Shown: positions 36,252 through 46,023, counted from the stretch's first letter. The stretch: DNA of 64,000 nt from Pseudomonas sp. QTF5 (GCF_000512695.2 NZ_AZRW02000022.1:1-64000); one strand, 5' to 3'. The notes: generated by a model from the letters alone, not told the origin. Numbers and translations are program-made.

Positions 36252-36446
36252 ATAGGAATGACGTAATCATTTATGGAGGGGGGAAATTAAGCTTTTGGCT
36301 TAATGAGGCCGCGCCGCAGAGAAGGCGACAGGATCGCGTACTTATTCGAAAAGGAGTGCGTCGGCGACGGCTAGCAGGGGGCAGTGGAGAAACCAGTGCG
36401 GGGCCGAATGTACCACCTGAGTTTCGGAGCGTCTAGCCCTCAATAA

Positions 36447-36478
36447 CGAAAAGGCCCCGCATTATGCGGGGCCTTTTC
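36447..36478. terminator. Terminator after trxA
   Basis: AAAAGGCCCCGCAT pairs with ATGCGGGGCCTTTT with almost no loop beyond two bases. It is symmetrical, works on both strands, and separates trxA from the rho leader. Confidence 0.93.
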
Positions 36479-36498
36479 ATGACGCTTTATAACAACGC

Positions 36499-36828
36499 TT
36501 AGATGTTGGCGTCGAGGAAAGCAGCCAGTTGCGACTTCGACAGCGCGCCAACCTTGGTGGCTTCGACGTTGCCGTTCTTGAACAGCATCAGCGTCGGGAT
36601 ACCACGTACGCCGTGCTTGGCCGGAGTTTCCTGGTTTTCGTCGATGTTCAGCTTGGCAACGGTCAGCTTGCCTTTGTAGGTTTCAGCAATTTCGTCCAGA
36701 ACAGGAGCGATCATTTTGCAAGGGCCGCACCATTCAGCCCAGTAGTCGACCAGTACAGCGCCTTCGGCCTTGAGTACGTCGGCCTCGAAGCTAGCGTCGC
36801 TAACGTGTTTGATAAGATCGCTGCTCAT
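36499..36828 (-). CDS. trxA: Thioredoxin 1
   Basis: A 109-residue cytoplasmic thioredoxin. The redox motif WCGPCK is at residues 33-38. The cis-proline loop is GIPTLMLF near 75-82. Length and sequence match E. coli TrxA. The gene is monocistronic, with its own terminator and then rho downstream. Confidence 0.97.
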   Translation of the reverse strand: MSSDLIKHVSDASFEADVLKAEGAVLVDYWAEWCGPCKMIAPVLDEIAETYKGKLTVAKLNIDENQETPAKHGVRGIPTLMLFKNGNVEATKVGALSKSQLAAFLDANI

Positions 36829-36948
36829 GGAAGTCTCCAGGTTGTAAGCAAAAAAACGTGGCCCATCATAGCCGCCCTTCCCCCGTTCAGGAAGCCGCAG
36901 ATGATTGAGTCTCGCTATGGTGGCCCATGAGTTTGGGTATAGCTCAAG

Positions 36949-37656
36949 TCATGAGGTGGCGGGAGCGACGAAAGCAATTCCGGTGCGTAGGGCGGCGTTG
37001 CGCACATGCTCTTGCATAGCCTTCTGCGCGGCACCAGAGGCCCGACGAGCCAGCGCGCGGAGGATTTTACGGTGTTCCTGCCAGGTTTCCATGGCCCGTT
37101 CGGCCCGGATGAACGGTAGCTTCTGGCTCTCCAGAAAGATGTCGGCGCTGGCCGTCAGGATGCTCAGCATCGCCTGATTGCCGCTGGCCAGGAGAATGCG
37201 CCGGTGAAACTCGAAATCCAGTCGCGCCGCCGCATCGAAGTCGGCGGCGCGCAGTTCGTTGCGCATGGCGGCGACGTTGTCTTCCAGGGCATCGAGCTCA
37301 TCGGTGCTCAGGGTCACGGCTGCCAGCCCGGCGGCAAAACCTTCCAGCGCGTAGCGCAACTGGAAGATGTCCAGCGGCGATGCCTGAGCCGCGAACGGCC
37401 AGCCCGGCGTCGCATCGCTGCGAGGCAGATCGACCGGTGACTGCACGAACACGCCCTTGCCCGGCTGGATACTGATCACGCCCAGTGCACTCAGCGACGA
37501 CAATGCCTCACGCAATGACGCCCGACTGACCCCCAATTGCACCGCCAGGTCCCGTTGCGAGGGCAAGGCATCCCCTGCCCCGAAACCTTGCTCGGTGATC
37601 AGCTTGCGGATGGCTTGCAGCGCCACTTCGGGTACGGCGCGGGAAATCGAGTTCAT
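36949..37656 (-). CDS. FadR/GntR-family transcriptional regulator
   Basis: A 235-residue regulator. The N-terminal winged-helix domain has LPSQRDLAVQLGVSRASLREALSSL-type sequence at about 30-54 and the wing GKGVFVQSP. The C-terminal FCD ligand domain covers about 85-225 with metal-type histidine and aspartate positions (LDFEFHRRILLASGNQAM). The start at 37656 (MNSISRAVPEV) is favoured over longer frames that lack a regulator-like N-terminus. It is divergent from an amino-acid ABC importer, which it probably controls. The ligand is unknown. Confidence 0.9.
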   Translation of the reverse strand: MNSISRAVPEVALQAIRKLITEQGFGAGDALPSQRDLAVQLGVSRASLREALSSLSALGVISIQPGKGVFVQSPVDLPRSDATPGWPFAAQASPLDIFQLRYALEGFAAGLAAVTLSTDELDALEDNVAAMRNELRAADFDAAARLDFEFHRRILLASGNQAMLSILTASADIFLESQKLPFIRAERAMETWQEHRKILRALARRASGAAQKAMQEHVRNAALRTGIAFVAPATS

Positions 37657-37913
37657 GGTTTTTTCAGTCGAGACAGGCCAATGAGCGGCTAGTTGTAAAG
37701 CTATTCGCGACGCCCGGCAAGTCGTGCCCCATGGGGGTTCGGGAATTTTCACGGGTGCGCCATCAGGGTGCGAAATGCCACCCAACTGTTCAGACCAGTA
37801 AGACCGTACGACACCAGCAAAACCGTGGCCTGCGGCCCCCAAAAACCAATCTTGGCATGGCCCGTGCTCTGTCGATCCGCAGAAATCACTTCCCGCCGAT
37901 CCGGAGATTTGCC

Positions 37914-38699
37914 ATGACCATGCGTTACAGCGTCCTCATCAAAGCCCTGTTCGCAAGCCTGATGCTGAGCCAGGCACCCGCCCACGCCGACGGTCTGGAG
38001 GATGTGGTCAAGCGCGGTACCCTCAAAGTCGCCGTGCCCCAGGACTTCCCGCCGTTCGGTTCGGTCGGCCCGGACATGAAACCGCGGGGCCTGGACATCG
38101 ACACCGCCAAACTGCTGGCCGACCAGCTCAAGGTCAAACTCGAACTGACCCCGGTCAACAGCACCAACCGCATTCCGTTCCTGACCACCGGCAAAGTCGA
38201 CCTGGTGATTTCCAGCCTCGGCAAGAACCCTGAGCGCGAAAAAGTCATCGACTTCTCCCGTGCCTACGCACCGTTCTACCTCGCCGTGTTCGGCCCGCCA
38301 GACGCCGCCATCAAGGGCCTGGACGATCTCAAGGGCAAAACCATCAGCGTCACCCGTGGCGCCATCGAAGACATCGAACTGACCAAAGTCGCCCCCGAAG
38401 GCGCGACCATCAAACGCTTCGAAGACAACAACTCGACCATCGCCGCCTACCTCGCGGGGCAAGTCGACCTGATCGCCAGCGGCAACGTGGTGATGGTGGC
38501 GATCAGTGAGAAAAACCCGAAACGCGTGCCGGCGCTGAAAGTGAAGCTCAAGGATTCGCCGGTGTACGTCGGCGTTAACAAGAACGAGCCGGCGCTGCTG
38601 GGCAAGGTCAACGACATCCTCACCACCGCCAAGACTGACGGTGCGCTGGAAAAGAACGCGCAAACCTGGCTGAAAGAGCCGCTGCCGGCCGATCTCTGA
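37914..38699 (+). CDS. Amino-acid ABC transporter binding protein
   Basis: A 261-residue periplasmic binding protein of the polar amino-acid family. The signal peptide covers residues 1-25 (PAHA before DGLEDV). Typical segments are GTLKVAVPQDFPPFGSVGP and LVISSLGKNPEREKVIDFS, the second marking the ligand cleft. GGAG lies nine bases before the ATG. It is followed at 22 bases by two permease genes and an ATPase gene, a complete HAAT-type importer. The specific amino acid cannot be read; no catabolic enzyme gene is attached. Confidence 0.92.
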   Translation: MTMRYSVLIKALFASLMLSQAPAHADGLEDVVKRGTLKVAVPQDFPPFGSVGPDMKPRGLDIDTAKLLADQLKVKLELTPVNSTNRIPFLTTGKVDLVISSLGKNPEREKVIDFSRAYAPFYLAVFGPPDAAIKGLDDLKGKTISVTRGAIEDIELTKVAPEGATIKRFEDNNSTIAAYLAGQVDLIASGNVVMVAISEKNPKRVPALKVKLKDSPVYVGVNKNEPALLGKVNDILTTAKTDGALEKNAQTWLKEPLPADL

Positions 38700-38721
38700 T
38701 CGTTCGCGCGGGAGACGATTT

Positions 38722-39402
38722 ATGGCTTATCAGTTCGATTTCTTGCCGGTGGTGGAAAACACCGACCTGCTGCTGCGCGGTGCGCTGTTCACCCTTGAGT
38801 TGACGGCCATTGGCGCGGTGCTCGGGGTCGGTCTGGGTATCGTCGGGGCACTGGTGCGGGCGTGGAACATCCGCCCGTTCGCCGGCATTTTCGGGGTTTA
38901 CGTCGAGTTGATCCGCAACACCCCATTCCTGGTGCAGTTGTTTTTCATCTTCTTCGGTTTGCCGTCGCTGGGCCTGCAGATTTCCGAATGGCAGGCGGCG
39001 GTGCTGGCGATGGTGATCAACCTTGGCGCCTATTCGACCGAGATCATCCGCGCCGGCATTCAAGCGATCCCCCGCGGGCAGCTGGAAGCCGCAGCTGCCC
39101 TGGCGATGTCTCGCTTCGAAGCCTTCCGCCACGTGGTTCTGTTGCCGGCGCTGGGCAAGGTCTGGCCGGCCCTGAGCAGCCAGATCATCATCGTGATGCT
39201 CGGCTCGGCGGTCTGTTCGCAGATTGCCACCGAAGAGCTGAGCTTCGCCGCCAACTTCATTCAATCGCGCAACTTCCGCGCCTTTGAAACCTATGCCCTG
39301 ACCACACTGATCTACCTGTGCATGGCGCTGCTGATCCGCCAATTGCTGAACTGGATCGGCCGGCGGTTTATATCAAGAAACAGCGCAAGGACCAGCCAAT
39401 GA
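38722..39402 (+). CDS. Amino-acid ABC transporter permease 1
   Basis: A 226-residue inner-membrane permease with about five membrane spans. The HisM/GlnP-type signature is seen in VELIRNTPFLVQLFFIFFGLP (about 55-75), and the EAA loop in EAAAALAMSRFEAFRHVVLP (about 118-137). Its stop overlaps the start of the second permease by four bases. Confidence 0.92.
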   Translation: MAYQFDFLPVVENTDLLLRGALFTLELTAIGAVLGVGLGIVGALVRAWNIRPFAGIFGVYVELIRNTPFLVQLFFIFFGLPSLGLQISEWQAAVLAMVINLGAYSTEIIRAGIQAIPRGQLEAAAALAMSRFEAFRHVVLLPALGKVWPALSSQIIIVMLGSAVCSQIATEELSFAANFIQSRNFRAFETYALTTLIYLCMALLIRQLLNWIGRRFISRNSARTSQ

Positions 39403-40049
39403 GCGATTTCACTTTCTGGGACATCCTGCGCAACCTGCTCACGGGCCTGCAATGGACCCTGGCATTGTCGCTGGTGGCGTTCATCGGCGGTGGGCTGATC
39501 GGTTTGCTGGTCATGGTGATGCGGATTTCAAAAAAAACCCTGCCCAGCCACTTCGCCCGCACCTATATCGAACTGTTCCAGGGCACACCGCTATTGATGC
39601 AGCTGTTTCTGGTGTTCTTCGGCGTGGCGCTGGCCGGCTTGGAAATTTCACCGTGGATGGCCGCAGCGATTGCCCTGACGCTGTTCACCAGCGCCTATCT
39701 CGCGGAGATCTGGCGCGGCTGTGTCGACTCAATCCCCAACGGCCAGTGGGAAGCCTCGTCGAGCCTGGCGCTCAATCCGCTGGAGCAATTGCGTTACGTG
39801 ATCCTGCCGCAAGCCCTGCGCATCGCCGTGGCGCCTACCGTGGGCTTCTCGGTGCAAGTGGTCAAAGGCACCGCCGTGACCTCGATCATCGGCTTCACCG
39901 AACTGACCAAGACCGGCGGCATGCTCGCCAACGCGACCTTCGAGCCCTTCATGGTCTACGGCCTGGTGGCGCTCGGTTACTTCCTGCTCTGCTATCCCTT
40001 GTCCCTCAGTGCGCGCTACCTGGAAAGGAGACTGCATGCCTCTGCTTAG
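39399..40049 (+). CDS. Amino-acid ABC transporter permease 2
   Basis: A 216-residue partner permease. The signature YIELFQGTPLLMQLFLVFFG lies at about 50-69, and the EAA loop is EASSSLALNPLEQLRYVILP (about 112-131). The start at 39399 is fixed by the ATGA overlap with permease 1. It in turn overlaps the ATPase gene by 14 bases, so all are one translation-coupled unit. Confidence 0.92.
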   Translation: MSDFTFWDILRNLLTGLQWTLALSLVAFIGGGLIGLLVMVMRISKKTLPSHFARTYIELFQGTPLLMQLFLVFFGVALAGLEISPWMAAAIALTLFTSAYLAEIWRGCVDSIPNGQWEASSSLALNPLEQLRYVILPQALRIAVAPTVGFSVQVVKGTAVTSIIGFTELTKTGGMLANATFEPFMVYGLVALGYFLLCYPLSLSARYLERRLHASA

Positions 40050-40773
40050 AATTTCCGCCCTGCATAAATATTACGGCGACCACCATGTGCTCAAAGGCAT
40101 CGACCTGAGTGTCGACGAAGGCCAGGTGGTGGCGATCATCGGCCGCAGTGGCTCGGGCAAATCCACTTTGCTGCGCACCCTCAATGGTCTGGAGTCGATC
40201 AATGACGGCGTGATCGAAGTCGATGGCGAATACCTCGACGCCGCCCGCGCTGACTTGCGCAGCCTGCGGCAGAAAGTCGGCATGGTGTTTCAGCAGTTCA
40301 ATCTGTTTCCGCACCTGACCGTTGGCGAAAACGTCATGCTCGCGCCGCAAGTGGTGCAGAAAGTGCCGAAAGCCGAAGCCGCCGAACTGGCGCGGCAGAT
40401 GCTGGAGCGGGTCGGGCTGGGGGAGAAGTTTGATGCGTTCCCGGATCGACTGTCTGGCGGCCAGCAACAGCGGGTGGCGATTGCTCGGGCGTTGGCCATG
40501 TCACCGAAAGTGCTGCTGTGTGACGAAATAACCTCGGCACTCGACCCGGAACTGGTCAATGAGGTGCTGAGCGTGGTTCGGCAACTGGCCAAGGAAGGCA
40601 TGACGTTGATCATGGTCACCCATGAAATGCGCTTTGCCCGCGAGGTGGGGGATAAATTGGTGTTCATGCATCATGGCAAGGTGCATGAGGTGGGGGATCC
40701 GAAGGTATTGTTTGCCAATCCGCAGACGGCGGAGCTGGCGAATTTCATTGGGACGGTTGAGGCGGTGGGCTGA
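40036..40773 (+). CDS. Amino-acid ABC transporter ATPase
   Basis: A 245-residue ATPase of the GlnQ/HisP type. Walker A is GRSGSGKST (about 35-43). The signature is LSGGQQQR (about 140-147) and Walker B is VLLCDEITSALDP (about 158-170). The H loop follows in MVTHEM. The start at 40036 (MPLLRISALHKYYGDHH) is preferred to an upstream in-frame start. It ends the importer operon, just before a REP pair. Confidence 0.94.
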   Translation: MPLLRISALHKYYGDHHVLKGIDLSVDEGQVVAIIGRSGSGKSTLLRTLNGLESINDGVIEVDGEYLDAARADLRSLRQKVGMVFQQFNLFPHLTVGENVMLAPQVVQKVPKAEAAELARQMLERVGLGEKFDAFPDRLSGGQQQRVAIARALAMSPKVLLCDEITSALDPELVNEVLSVVRQLAKEGMTLIMVTHEMRFAREVGDKLVFMHHGKVHEVGDPKVLFANPQTAELANFIGTVEAVG

Positions 40774-40798
40774 GCGATTTTCAGTGGCTGACAGGCCG

Positions 40799-40896
40799 TC
40801 TTCGCGAGCAAGCCCGCTCCCACAGGGATTTTGCATTGCCTATATTCCTGCGAACAACACCGAACCAATGTGGGAGCGGGCTTGCTCGCGAAGGGG
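40799..40896. repeat. Inverted REP pair
   Basis: CGCGAGCAAGCCCGCTCCCAC from 40803 faces its inverted copy ending near 40896 with about 45 bases between. A single element of another Pseudomonas repeat family (GATCGCAGCCTTCGACAGC) follows at 40930-40957. Confidence 0.88.
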
Positions 40897-41017
40897 CCAT
40901 CCGCAACGCCGCAAGTGTCCCGTGGTAAAAGATCGCAGCCTTCGACAGCTCCTACGCGTTGGCGGCAGCGTTTGATCGTGGCAGGATGTCGAGGTTATCG
41001 ACCGAGACCCCCTGACC

Positions 41018-42520
41018 ATGCCGCAATCCCAAGCCAAGAATCTGTCCCTGATCGCCGCAATCGACCTGGGCTCCAACAGCTTTCACATGGTCGTGGCCAA
41101 GGCCCAGAACGGCGAAATCCGGATTCTCGAACGTCTCGGGGAGAAGGTTCAGCTGGCCGCCGGCATCGACGAAGAGCGTCAACTCAGCGAAGAATCCATG
41201 CAGCGCGGGCTCGATTGCCTGAAGCGTTTCGCCCAACTGATCAGCGGTATGCCGCCCGGCACCGTGCGGATCGTCGGCACCAACGCCCTGCGCGAAGCCC
41301 GTAACCGCGCCGAATTCATCCGTCGCGCCGAAGAAATTCTTGGCCATCCGGTAGAAGTCATCTCCGGCCGTGAAGAAGCGCGTCTGATTTACCTCGGCGT
41401 CTCCCACACCCTCGCCGACACCCCGGGCAAGCGCCTGGTGGCCGACATCGGCGGCGGCAGTACTGAATTCATCATCGGCCAGCGCTTCGAACCGCTGCTG
41501 CGCGAAAGCCTGCAAATGGGCTGCGTCAGCTTCACCCAGCGCTATTTCAAGGATGGCAAGATCACCCCGGCCCGTTACGCCCAGGCGTACACCGCGGCGC
41601 GGTTGGAGATCATGAGCATCGAACACGCCCTGCACCGCCTGACCTGGGATGAAGCCATCGGCTCCTCGGGCACCATTCGCGCCATTGGCCTGGCGCTGAA
41701 GGCCGGCGGGCATGGCACTGGCGAAGTGAATGCCGAAGGCCTGGCCTGGCTCAAGCGCAAGCTGTTCAAATTCGGCGATGTCGATAAAATCGATTTCGAA
41801 GGCATCAAGCCCGACCGTCGGGCGATCTTCCCCGCCGGGCTGGCGATTCTCGAAGCGATCTTCGACTCCCTCGAACTGCAGCGCATGGATCACTGTGAAG
41901 GCGCCCTGCGCGAAGGCGTGCTCTATGACCTGCTGGGCCGTCATCATCACGAAGACGTCCGTGAGCGCACCCTCAGCTCGCTGATGGAGCGTTACCACGT
42001 TGACCTGGAACAAGCCGCGAGGGTCGAACGCAAGGCACTGCACGCTTTCGATCAGGTGGCCGAAGACTGGGACCTGAATGACGGTGTCTGGCGCGAATTG
42101 CTGAGCTGGGCGGCCAAGGTCCATGAAGTGGGTCTGGACATCGCCCACTATCAGTACCACAAGCACGGCGCCTACCTGATCGAGCACTCGGACCTGGCCG
42201 GATTCTCCCGCGAAGACCAGCAAATGCTCGCGCTGCTGGTGCGGGGCCACCGACGCAACATTCCCAAAGACAAGTTCGCCGAATTCGGCGATGACGGCAT
42301 CAGGCTGATTCGCCTGTGCGTGCTGCTGCGTTTTGCGATTCTGTTCCATCACATCCGCGGCACCCAGGAAATGCCACAAGTCGTGCTGCACGCCAACGGT
42401 GACAGCCTGGATGTGTTGTTTCCGGAGCACTGGCTGGACGACAACCAGCTGACCCAGGCCGACTTCGCCATCGAAGCGGAATGGCTCACCCGTGTGGACA
42501 TCGTGCTCAACGCCCGCTAA
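41018..42520 (+). CDS. ppx: Exopolyphosphatase
   Basis: A 500-residue enzyme that releases orthophosphate from the ends of polyphosphate; the GppA/Ppx family also acts on pppGpp. The two phosphate-binding motifs of the ASKHA fold are IDLGSNSFHMVVAKA (about 15-29) and ADIGGGSTEFI (about 143-153). A C-terminal HD-like helical domain follows (HEVGLDIAHYQYHKHGAYL). It converges on ppk1 with a shared terminator, the usual Pseudomonas arrangement of making and breaking polyphosphate. The ribosome site is weak. Confidence 0.95.
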   Translation: MPQSQAKNLSLIAAIDLGSNSFHMVVAKAQNGEIRILERLGEKVQLAAGIDEERQLSEESMQRGLDCLKRFAQLISGMPPGTVRIVGTNALREARNRAEFIRRAEEILGHPVEVISGREEARLIYLGVSHTLADTPGKRLVADIGGGSTEFIIGQRFEPLLRESLQMGCVSFTQRYFKDGKITPARYAQAYTAARLEIMSIEHALHRLTWDEAIGSSGTIRAIGLALKAGGHGTGEVNAEGLAWLKRKLFKFGDVDKIDFEGIKPDRRAIFPAGLAILEAIFDSLELQRMDHCEGALREGVLYDLLGRHHHEDVRERTLSSLMERYHVDLEQAARVERKALHAFDQVAEDWDLNDGVWRELLSWAAKVHEVGLDIAHYQYHKHGAYLIEHSDLAGFSREDQQMLALLVRGHRRNIPKDKFAEFGDDGIRLIRLCVLLRFAILFHHIRGTQEMPQVVLHANGDSLDVLFPEHWLDDNQLTQADFAIEAEWLTRVDIVLNAR

Positions 42521-42524
42521 ACCC

Positions 42525-42617
42525 TGTGGCAAGGGAGCTTGCTCCCGCTGGGCTGCGAAGCGGCCCAAAAAAGAGGGACTGCTACGCAGTCCAACGGGAG
42601 CAAGCTCCCTCGCCACA
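42525..42617. repeat. Inverted REP pair (TGTGGCAAGGGAGCTTGCTC type)
   Basis: Two facing REP copies of the variant also seen at 3721 and 20101, in the convergent gap between ppx and ppk1. One base differs between the arms (CAAGG against CGAGG). Confidence 0.88.
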
Positions 42618-42642
42618 AGTCATTCACCGCTCGGGCGGGAAC

Positions 42643-42676
42643 AAAAAAGGGCGATCCATATGGATCGCCCTTTTTG
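42643..42676. terminator. Bidirectional terminator between ppx and ppk1
   Basis: AAAAAGGGCGATCCATAT and its reverse complement form a perfect self-complementary stem, with A-run on one side and T-run on the other. It serves both convergent genes. Confidence 0.93.
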
Positions 42677-42693
42677 TATCAACCGAATCTACG

Positions 42694-44916
42694 TTAACGA
42701 ACAGCCAGAATCGGGCTGCCCAAACGCTCAAGCAAGGTTGCCTGGGCACTGCGCGGGTTCTGGTTGCCGGTCGGCGTGTTGCGGATGTAGCGACCGTCCG
42801 ACTGCAAACTCCAGCTGTGGGTGTTATCGGTCAGATAAAGCTCCAGCTCTTTCTTGACCCGCAAAATCAGCTTCTTGCCCTCGACCGGGAAGCAGGTCTC
42901 GACGCGCTTGTCGAGGTTGCGTTCCATCCAGTCGGCACTGGACAGGAACATCTGCTCTTCGCCGCCATTGAGGAAGTAGAAGACCCGGGTGTGCTCCAGA
43001 AAACGACCGATGATCGAGCGCACGTGGATGTTGTGCGAAACCCCGGCGATGCCCGGGCGCAGGCAGCACATGCCACGCACCACCAAATCGATACGCACCC
43101 CGGACTGACTGGCCTTGTACAACGCGCGGATGACCTTCGGATCGGTCAACGAGTTGAACTTGGCGATGATGTGCGCTGGCTTGCCGTCGAGGGCGAACTG
43201 AGTCTCCCGGGCAATCATGTCGAGCATGCCCTTCTTCAACGTGAACGGCGCGTGCAACAGTTTCTTCATGCGCAGGGTTTTACCCATGCCGATCAACTGG
43301 CTGAACAGTTTGCCGACGTCTTCGCACAAAGCATCGTCGGAGGTCAGCAGGCTGTAGTCGGTATACAGGCGGGCGTTGGCTGCGTGATAGTTGCCGGTAC
43401 CCAAGTGGGCGTAGCGGACAATCTCGCCAGCCTCGCGGCGCAGAATCAGCATCATCTTGGCGTGGGTCTTGAAGCCGACCACGCCGTAAATCACCACCGC
43501 ACCGGCCGCTTGCAGACGACTGGCCAGTTGCAGGTTGGATTCTTCGTCGAACCGCGCACGCAATTCGATCACCGCCGTCACTTCCTTGCCGTTACGCGCG
43601 GCGTCCACCAGCGCATCGACGATCTCCGAGTTGGCGCCGCTGCGATACAACGTCTGACGAACCGCCAACACGTGCGGATCCTTGGCGGCCTGGCGCAGCA
43701 AGTCGACCACCGGGGTGAACGACTCGAACGGGTGCAGCAGCAGGATGTCCTGCTTGCTGATCACGCTGAAAATGTTCTCGCTGTTTTGCAGCAGTTTCGG
43801 GATCTGCGGGGTGAACGGGGTGTATTGCAGCTCCGGATGACTGTCCAGACCGGTGATGCTGAACAGCCGGGTCAGGTTGACCGGGCCGTTGACCTGATAC
43901 AGCTCGGTCTCGTGCAGGTTGAACTGTTTGAGCAGGTAATCGGACAGCTGTTTCGGGCAGGTGTCGGCGACTTCCAGGCGCACCGCGTCACCGTAACGAC
44001 GGGAGAACAACTCGCCGCGCAGGGCGCGGGCCAGGTCTTCTACATCTTCGGTGTCGACCGAGAGGTCGGCGTTTCGGGTCAGGCGGAACTGGTAGCAGCC
44101 CTTGACCTTCATGCCTTGGAACAGGTCATCGGCGTGGGCGTGGATCATCGACGACAGGAACACGTAGTTGTCGCCCGGGCCGCCGACTTCTTCCGGCAAC
44201 TTGATGACGCGCGGCAGCAGGCGTGGTGCCGGGATGATCGCCAGGCCGGAATCGCGACCGAAGGCGTCGATGCCTTCGAGCTCGACGATGAAGTTCAGGC
44301 TCTTGTTCACCAGCAACGGGAACGGGTGCGTCGGGTCGAGGCCAATCGGGGTGATGATCGGCGCGATCTCGTCGCGGAAATAGCGGCGCACCCAGGTCTT
44401 GATCTTGGTGGTCCAATGACGCCGACGGATGAAGCGGACCTGATGTTTTTCCAGCTCCGGCAACAGAATGTCGTTGAGGATCGCGTACTGGCGATCAACG
44501 TGACCGTGCACCAATTCGCTGATGCGGGCCAGGGCCTGGTGCGGTTGCAGGCCATCGGCGCCGGCCTGTTCACGGGCGAAGGTGATCTGCTTCTTCAGGC
44601 CAGCCACACGAATCTCGAAGAACTCGTCCAGGTTGCTGGAGAAAATCAGCAGAAACTTCAGTCGCTCCAGCAATGGGTAGGACTCATCCAGCGCCTGTTC
44701 CAGCACGCGGATGTTGAACTGCAGTTGCGAGAGCTCACGATGGATGTACAGGCTGCTGTCATCCAGGCCGGGTATGGTAATCGCTGGCGCCGCAACAACG
44801 GGCTCGGCCACCACCGCGGGTGGAGCAGGTTCCAGCTCCGGCGGGGTTTCGGCGATTTGCTCCACCACAGGTTGAGCGTCTTTTACGGCAACTTCAGTGA
44901 GTCCTTCGGTATTCAT
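42694..44916 (-). CDS. ppk1: Polyphosphate kinase 1
   Basis: A 740-residue membrane-associated enzyme that makes polyphosphate from ATP. The autophosphorylated histidine is in HLGTGNYHAANARLYTD (about 485-500). The N-terminal domain begins with YIHRELSQLQFNIRVLEQAL (about 57-76) after an unusual Pro/Ala/Glu-rich leader of some 50 residues, longer than in E. coli. Arg/Lys-rich catalytic regions follow (VRQTLYRSGANSEIVDAL). It lies 18 bases downstream of hemB on the same strand and is probably co-transcribed with it. Confidence 0.96.
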   Translation of the reverse strand: MNTEGLTEVAVKDAQPVVEQIAETPPELEPAPPAVVAEPVVAAPAITIPGLDDSSLYIHRELSQLQFNIRVLEQALDESYPLLERLKFLLIFSSNLDEFFEIRVAGLKKQITFAREQAGADGLQPHQALARISELVHGHVDRQYAILNDILLPELEKHQVRFIRRRHWTTKIKTWVRRYFRDEIAPIITPIGLDPTHPFPLLVNKSLNFIVELEGIDAFGRDSGLAIIPAPRLLPRVIKLPEEVGGPGDNYVFLSSMIHAHADDLFQGMKVKGCYQFRLTRNADLSVDTEDVEDLARALRGELFSRRYGDAVRLEVADTCPKQLSDYLLKQFNLHETELYQVNGPVNLTRLFSITGLDSHPELQYTPFTPQIPKLLQNSENIFSVISKQDILLLHPFESFTPVVDLLRQAAKDPHVLAVRQTLYRSGANSEIVDALVDAARNGKEVTAVIELRARFDEESNLQLASRLQAAGAVVIYGVVGFKTHAKMMLILRREAGEIVRYAHLGTGNYHAANARLYTDYSLLTSDDALCEDVGKLFSQLIGMGKTLRMKKLLHAPFTLKKGMLDMIARETQFALDGKPAHIIAKFNSLTDPKVIRALYKASQSGVRIDLVVRGMCCLRPGIAGVSHNIHVRSIIGRFLEHTRVFYFLNGGEEQMFLSSADWMERNLDKRVETCFPVEGKKLILRVKKELELYLTDNTHSWSLQSDGRYIRNTPTGNQNPRSAQATLLERLGSPILAVR

Positions 44917-44934
44917 CGAATGTTCCTGGGAGGG

Positions 44935-45948
44935 CTATTTTTGCTCTCGTAACAATTGAGCGGCACGGACGGCAAAGTAAGTCAGGATGCCATCAGCGCC
45001 TGCACGTTTAAAAGCGGTCAGGGATTCGAGGATAACCCCTTCACTCAACCAGCCATTCTGGATTGCCGCCATGTGCATGGCGTATTCGCCGCTGACCTGG
45101 TAGACAAAGGTCGGCACTTTGAATTCTTCTTTGACCCGGTAAAGGATGTCCAGATACGGCATGCCTGGCTTGACCATGACCATGTCCGCACCTTCTGACA
45201 AGTCCGCGGCCACTTCGTGCAGGGCTTCGTTGCTGTTGGCCGGGTCCATCTGATAGGAGGCCTTGTTGGCCTTGCCCAGGTTCAGCGCCGAACCCACCGC
45301 ATCGCGGAACGGACCGTAATAGGCGCTGGCGTATTTGGCCGAGTAAGCCATGATCCGCACGTTGACGTGATCGGCCAGCTCCAGCGCTTCGCGGATCGCC
45401 TGAATGCGACCGTCCATCATGTCCGACGGGGCCACCACCTGAGCGCCGGCTTCGGCGTGGGACAGGGCCTGTTTAACCAGTGCGTCGACGGTAATGTCGT
45501 TCTGCACGTAGCCTTCTTCGTCGAGAATGCCGTCCTGACCGTGGGTGGTGAACGGGTCCAGAGCGACGTCGGTGATCACCCCCAACTCCGGGAACCGGTC
45601 ACGCAATGCTCGGGTGGCGCGCTGGGCGATGCCGTTGGGGTTCCAGGCTTGCGCGGCGTCCAGGGATTTGAGTTCCGGCGGTGTCACCGGGAATAGTGCC
45701 AGCGCCGGAATCCCCAGCTCGACCCACTTGGCCGCCTCTTCCAGCAACAAGTCGATGGTCAGGCGTTCGACGCCCGGCATCGAGGCCACCGCTTCGCGAC
45801 GGTTTTCACCGTCCAGCACGAACACCGGCAGGATCAGGTCGTCGACGGTCAACACGTTTTCACGGACCAGTCGACGCGAGAAATCATCACGACGGTTGCG
45901 ACGCAGGCGGGTTGCAGGAAACAAACGGTTGGCGGGGGTAAAGCTCAC
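44935..45948 (-). CDS. hemB: Delta-aminolevulinic acid dehydratase
   Basis: A 337-residue enzyme that joins two 5-aminolevulinate molecules to porphobilinogen, early in heme synthesis. Active-site lysines are in the segments IMAYSAKYASAYYGPFRDA and DMVMVKPGMPYLDIL. The cysteine-rich zinc loop of other HemBs is replaced by the Asp/Ala form (VITDVALDPFTTHGQDG), as in the magnesium-dependent Pseudomonas enzymes. It starts with GTG at 45948, which has GGAG eight bases upstream. It leads the hemB-ppk1 pair. Confidence 0.95.
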   Translation of the reverse strand: MSFTPANRLFPATRLRRNRRDDFSRRLVRENVLTVDDLILPVFVLDGENRREAVASMPGVERLTIDLLLEEAAKWVELGIPALALFPVTPPELKSLDAAQAWNPNGIAQRATRALRDRFPELGVITDVALDPFTTHGQDGILDEEGYVQNDITVDALVKQALSHAEAGAQVVAPSDMMDGRIQAIREALELADHVNVRIMAYSAKYASAYYGPFRDAVGSALNLGKANKASYQMDPANSNEALHEVAADLSEGADMVMVKPGMPYLDILYRVKEEFKVPTFVYQVSGEYAMHMAAIQNGWLSEGVILESLTAFKRAGADGILTYFAVRAAQLLREQK

Positions 45949-46023
45949 GGCAGACTCCTGAGCCCGCGCTGGCGGGCGAGCGTGACAGTTATAAGCGGCC
46001 ATTATGACGAACACATGACAAAA

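Noticed and set aside
40952..42616. A 554-codon minus-strand frame opposite ppx, and similar long frames opposite yheS (56718-58388) and algP (58967-59967)
   Set aside because: All are mirror frames of well-recognised genes. The algP one is an alanine/glycine artefact of the repeat tract.
42525..42617. The REP pair as a possible second terminator of ppx
   Set aside because: It forms a stem but has no T-run; the terminator just beyond (42643-42676) suffices.
42481..44952. An 823-codon open frame on the + strand opposite ppk1
   Set aside because: It is the antisense of a fully conserved polyphosphate kinase. GC-rich codon use leaves long shadow frames open; it has no ribosome site and no family features.
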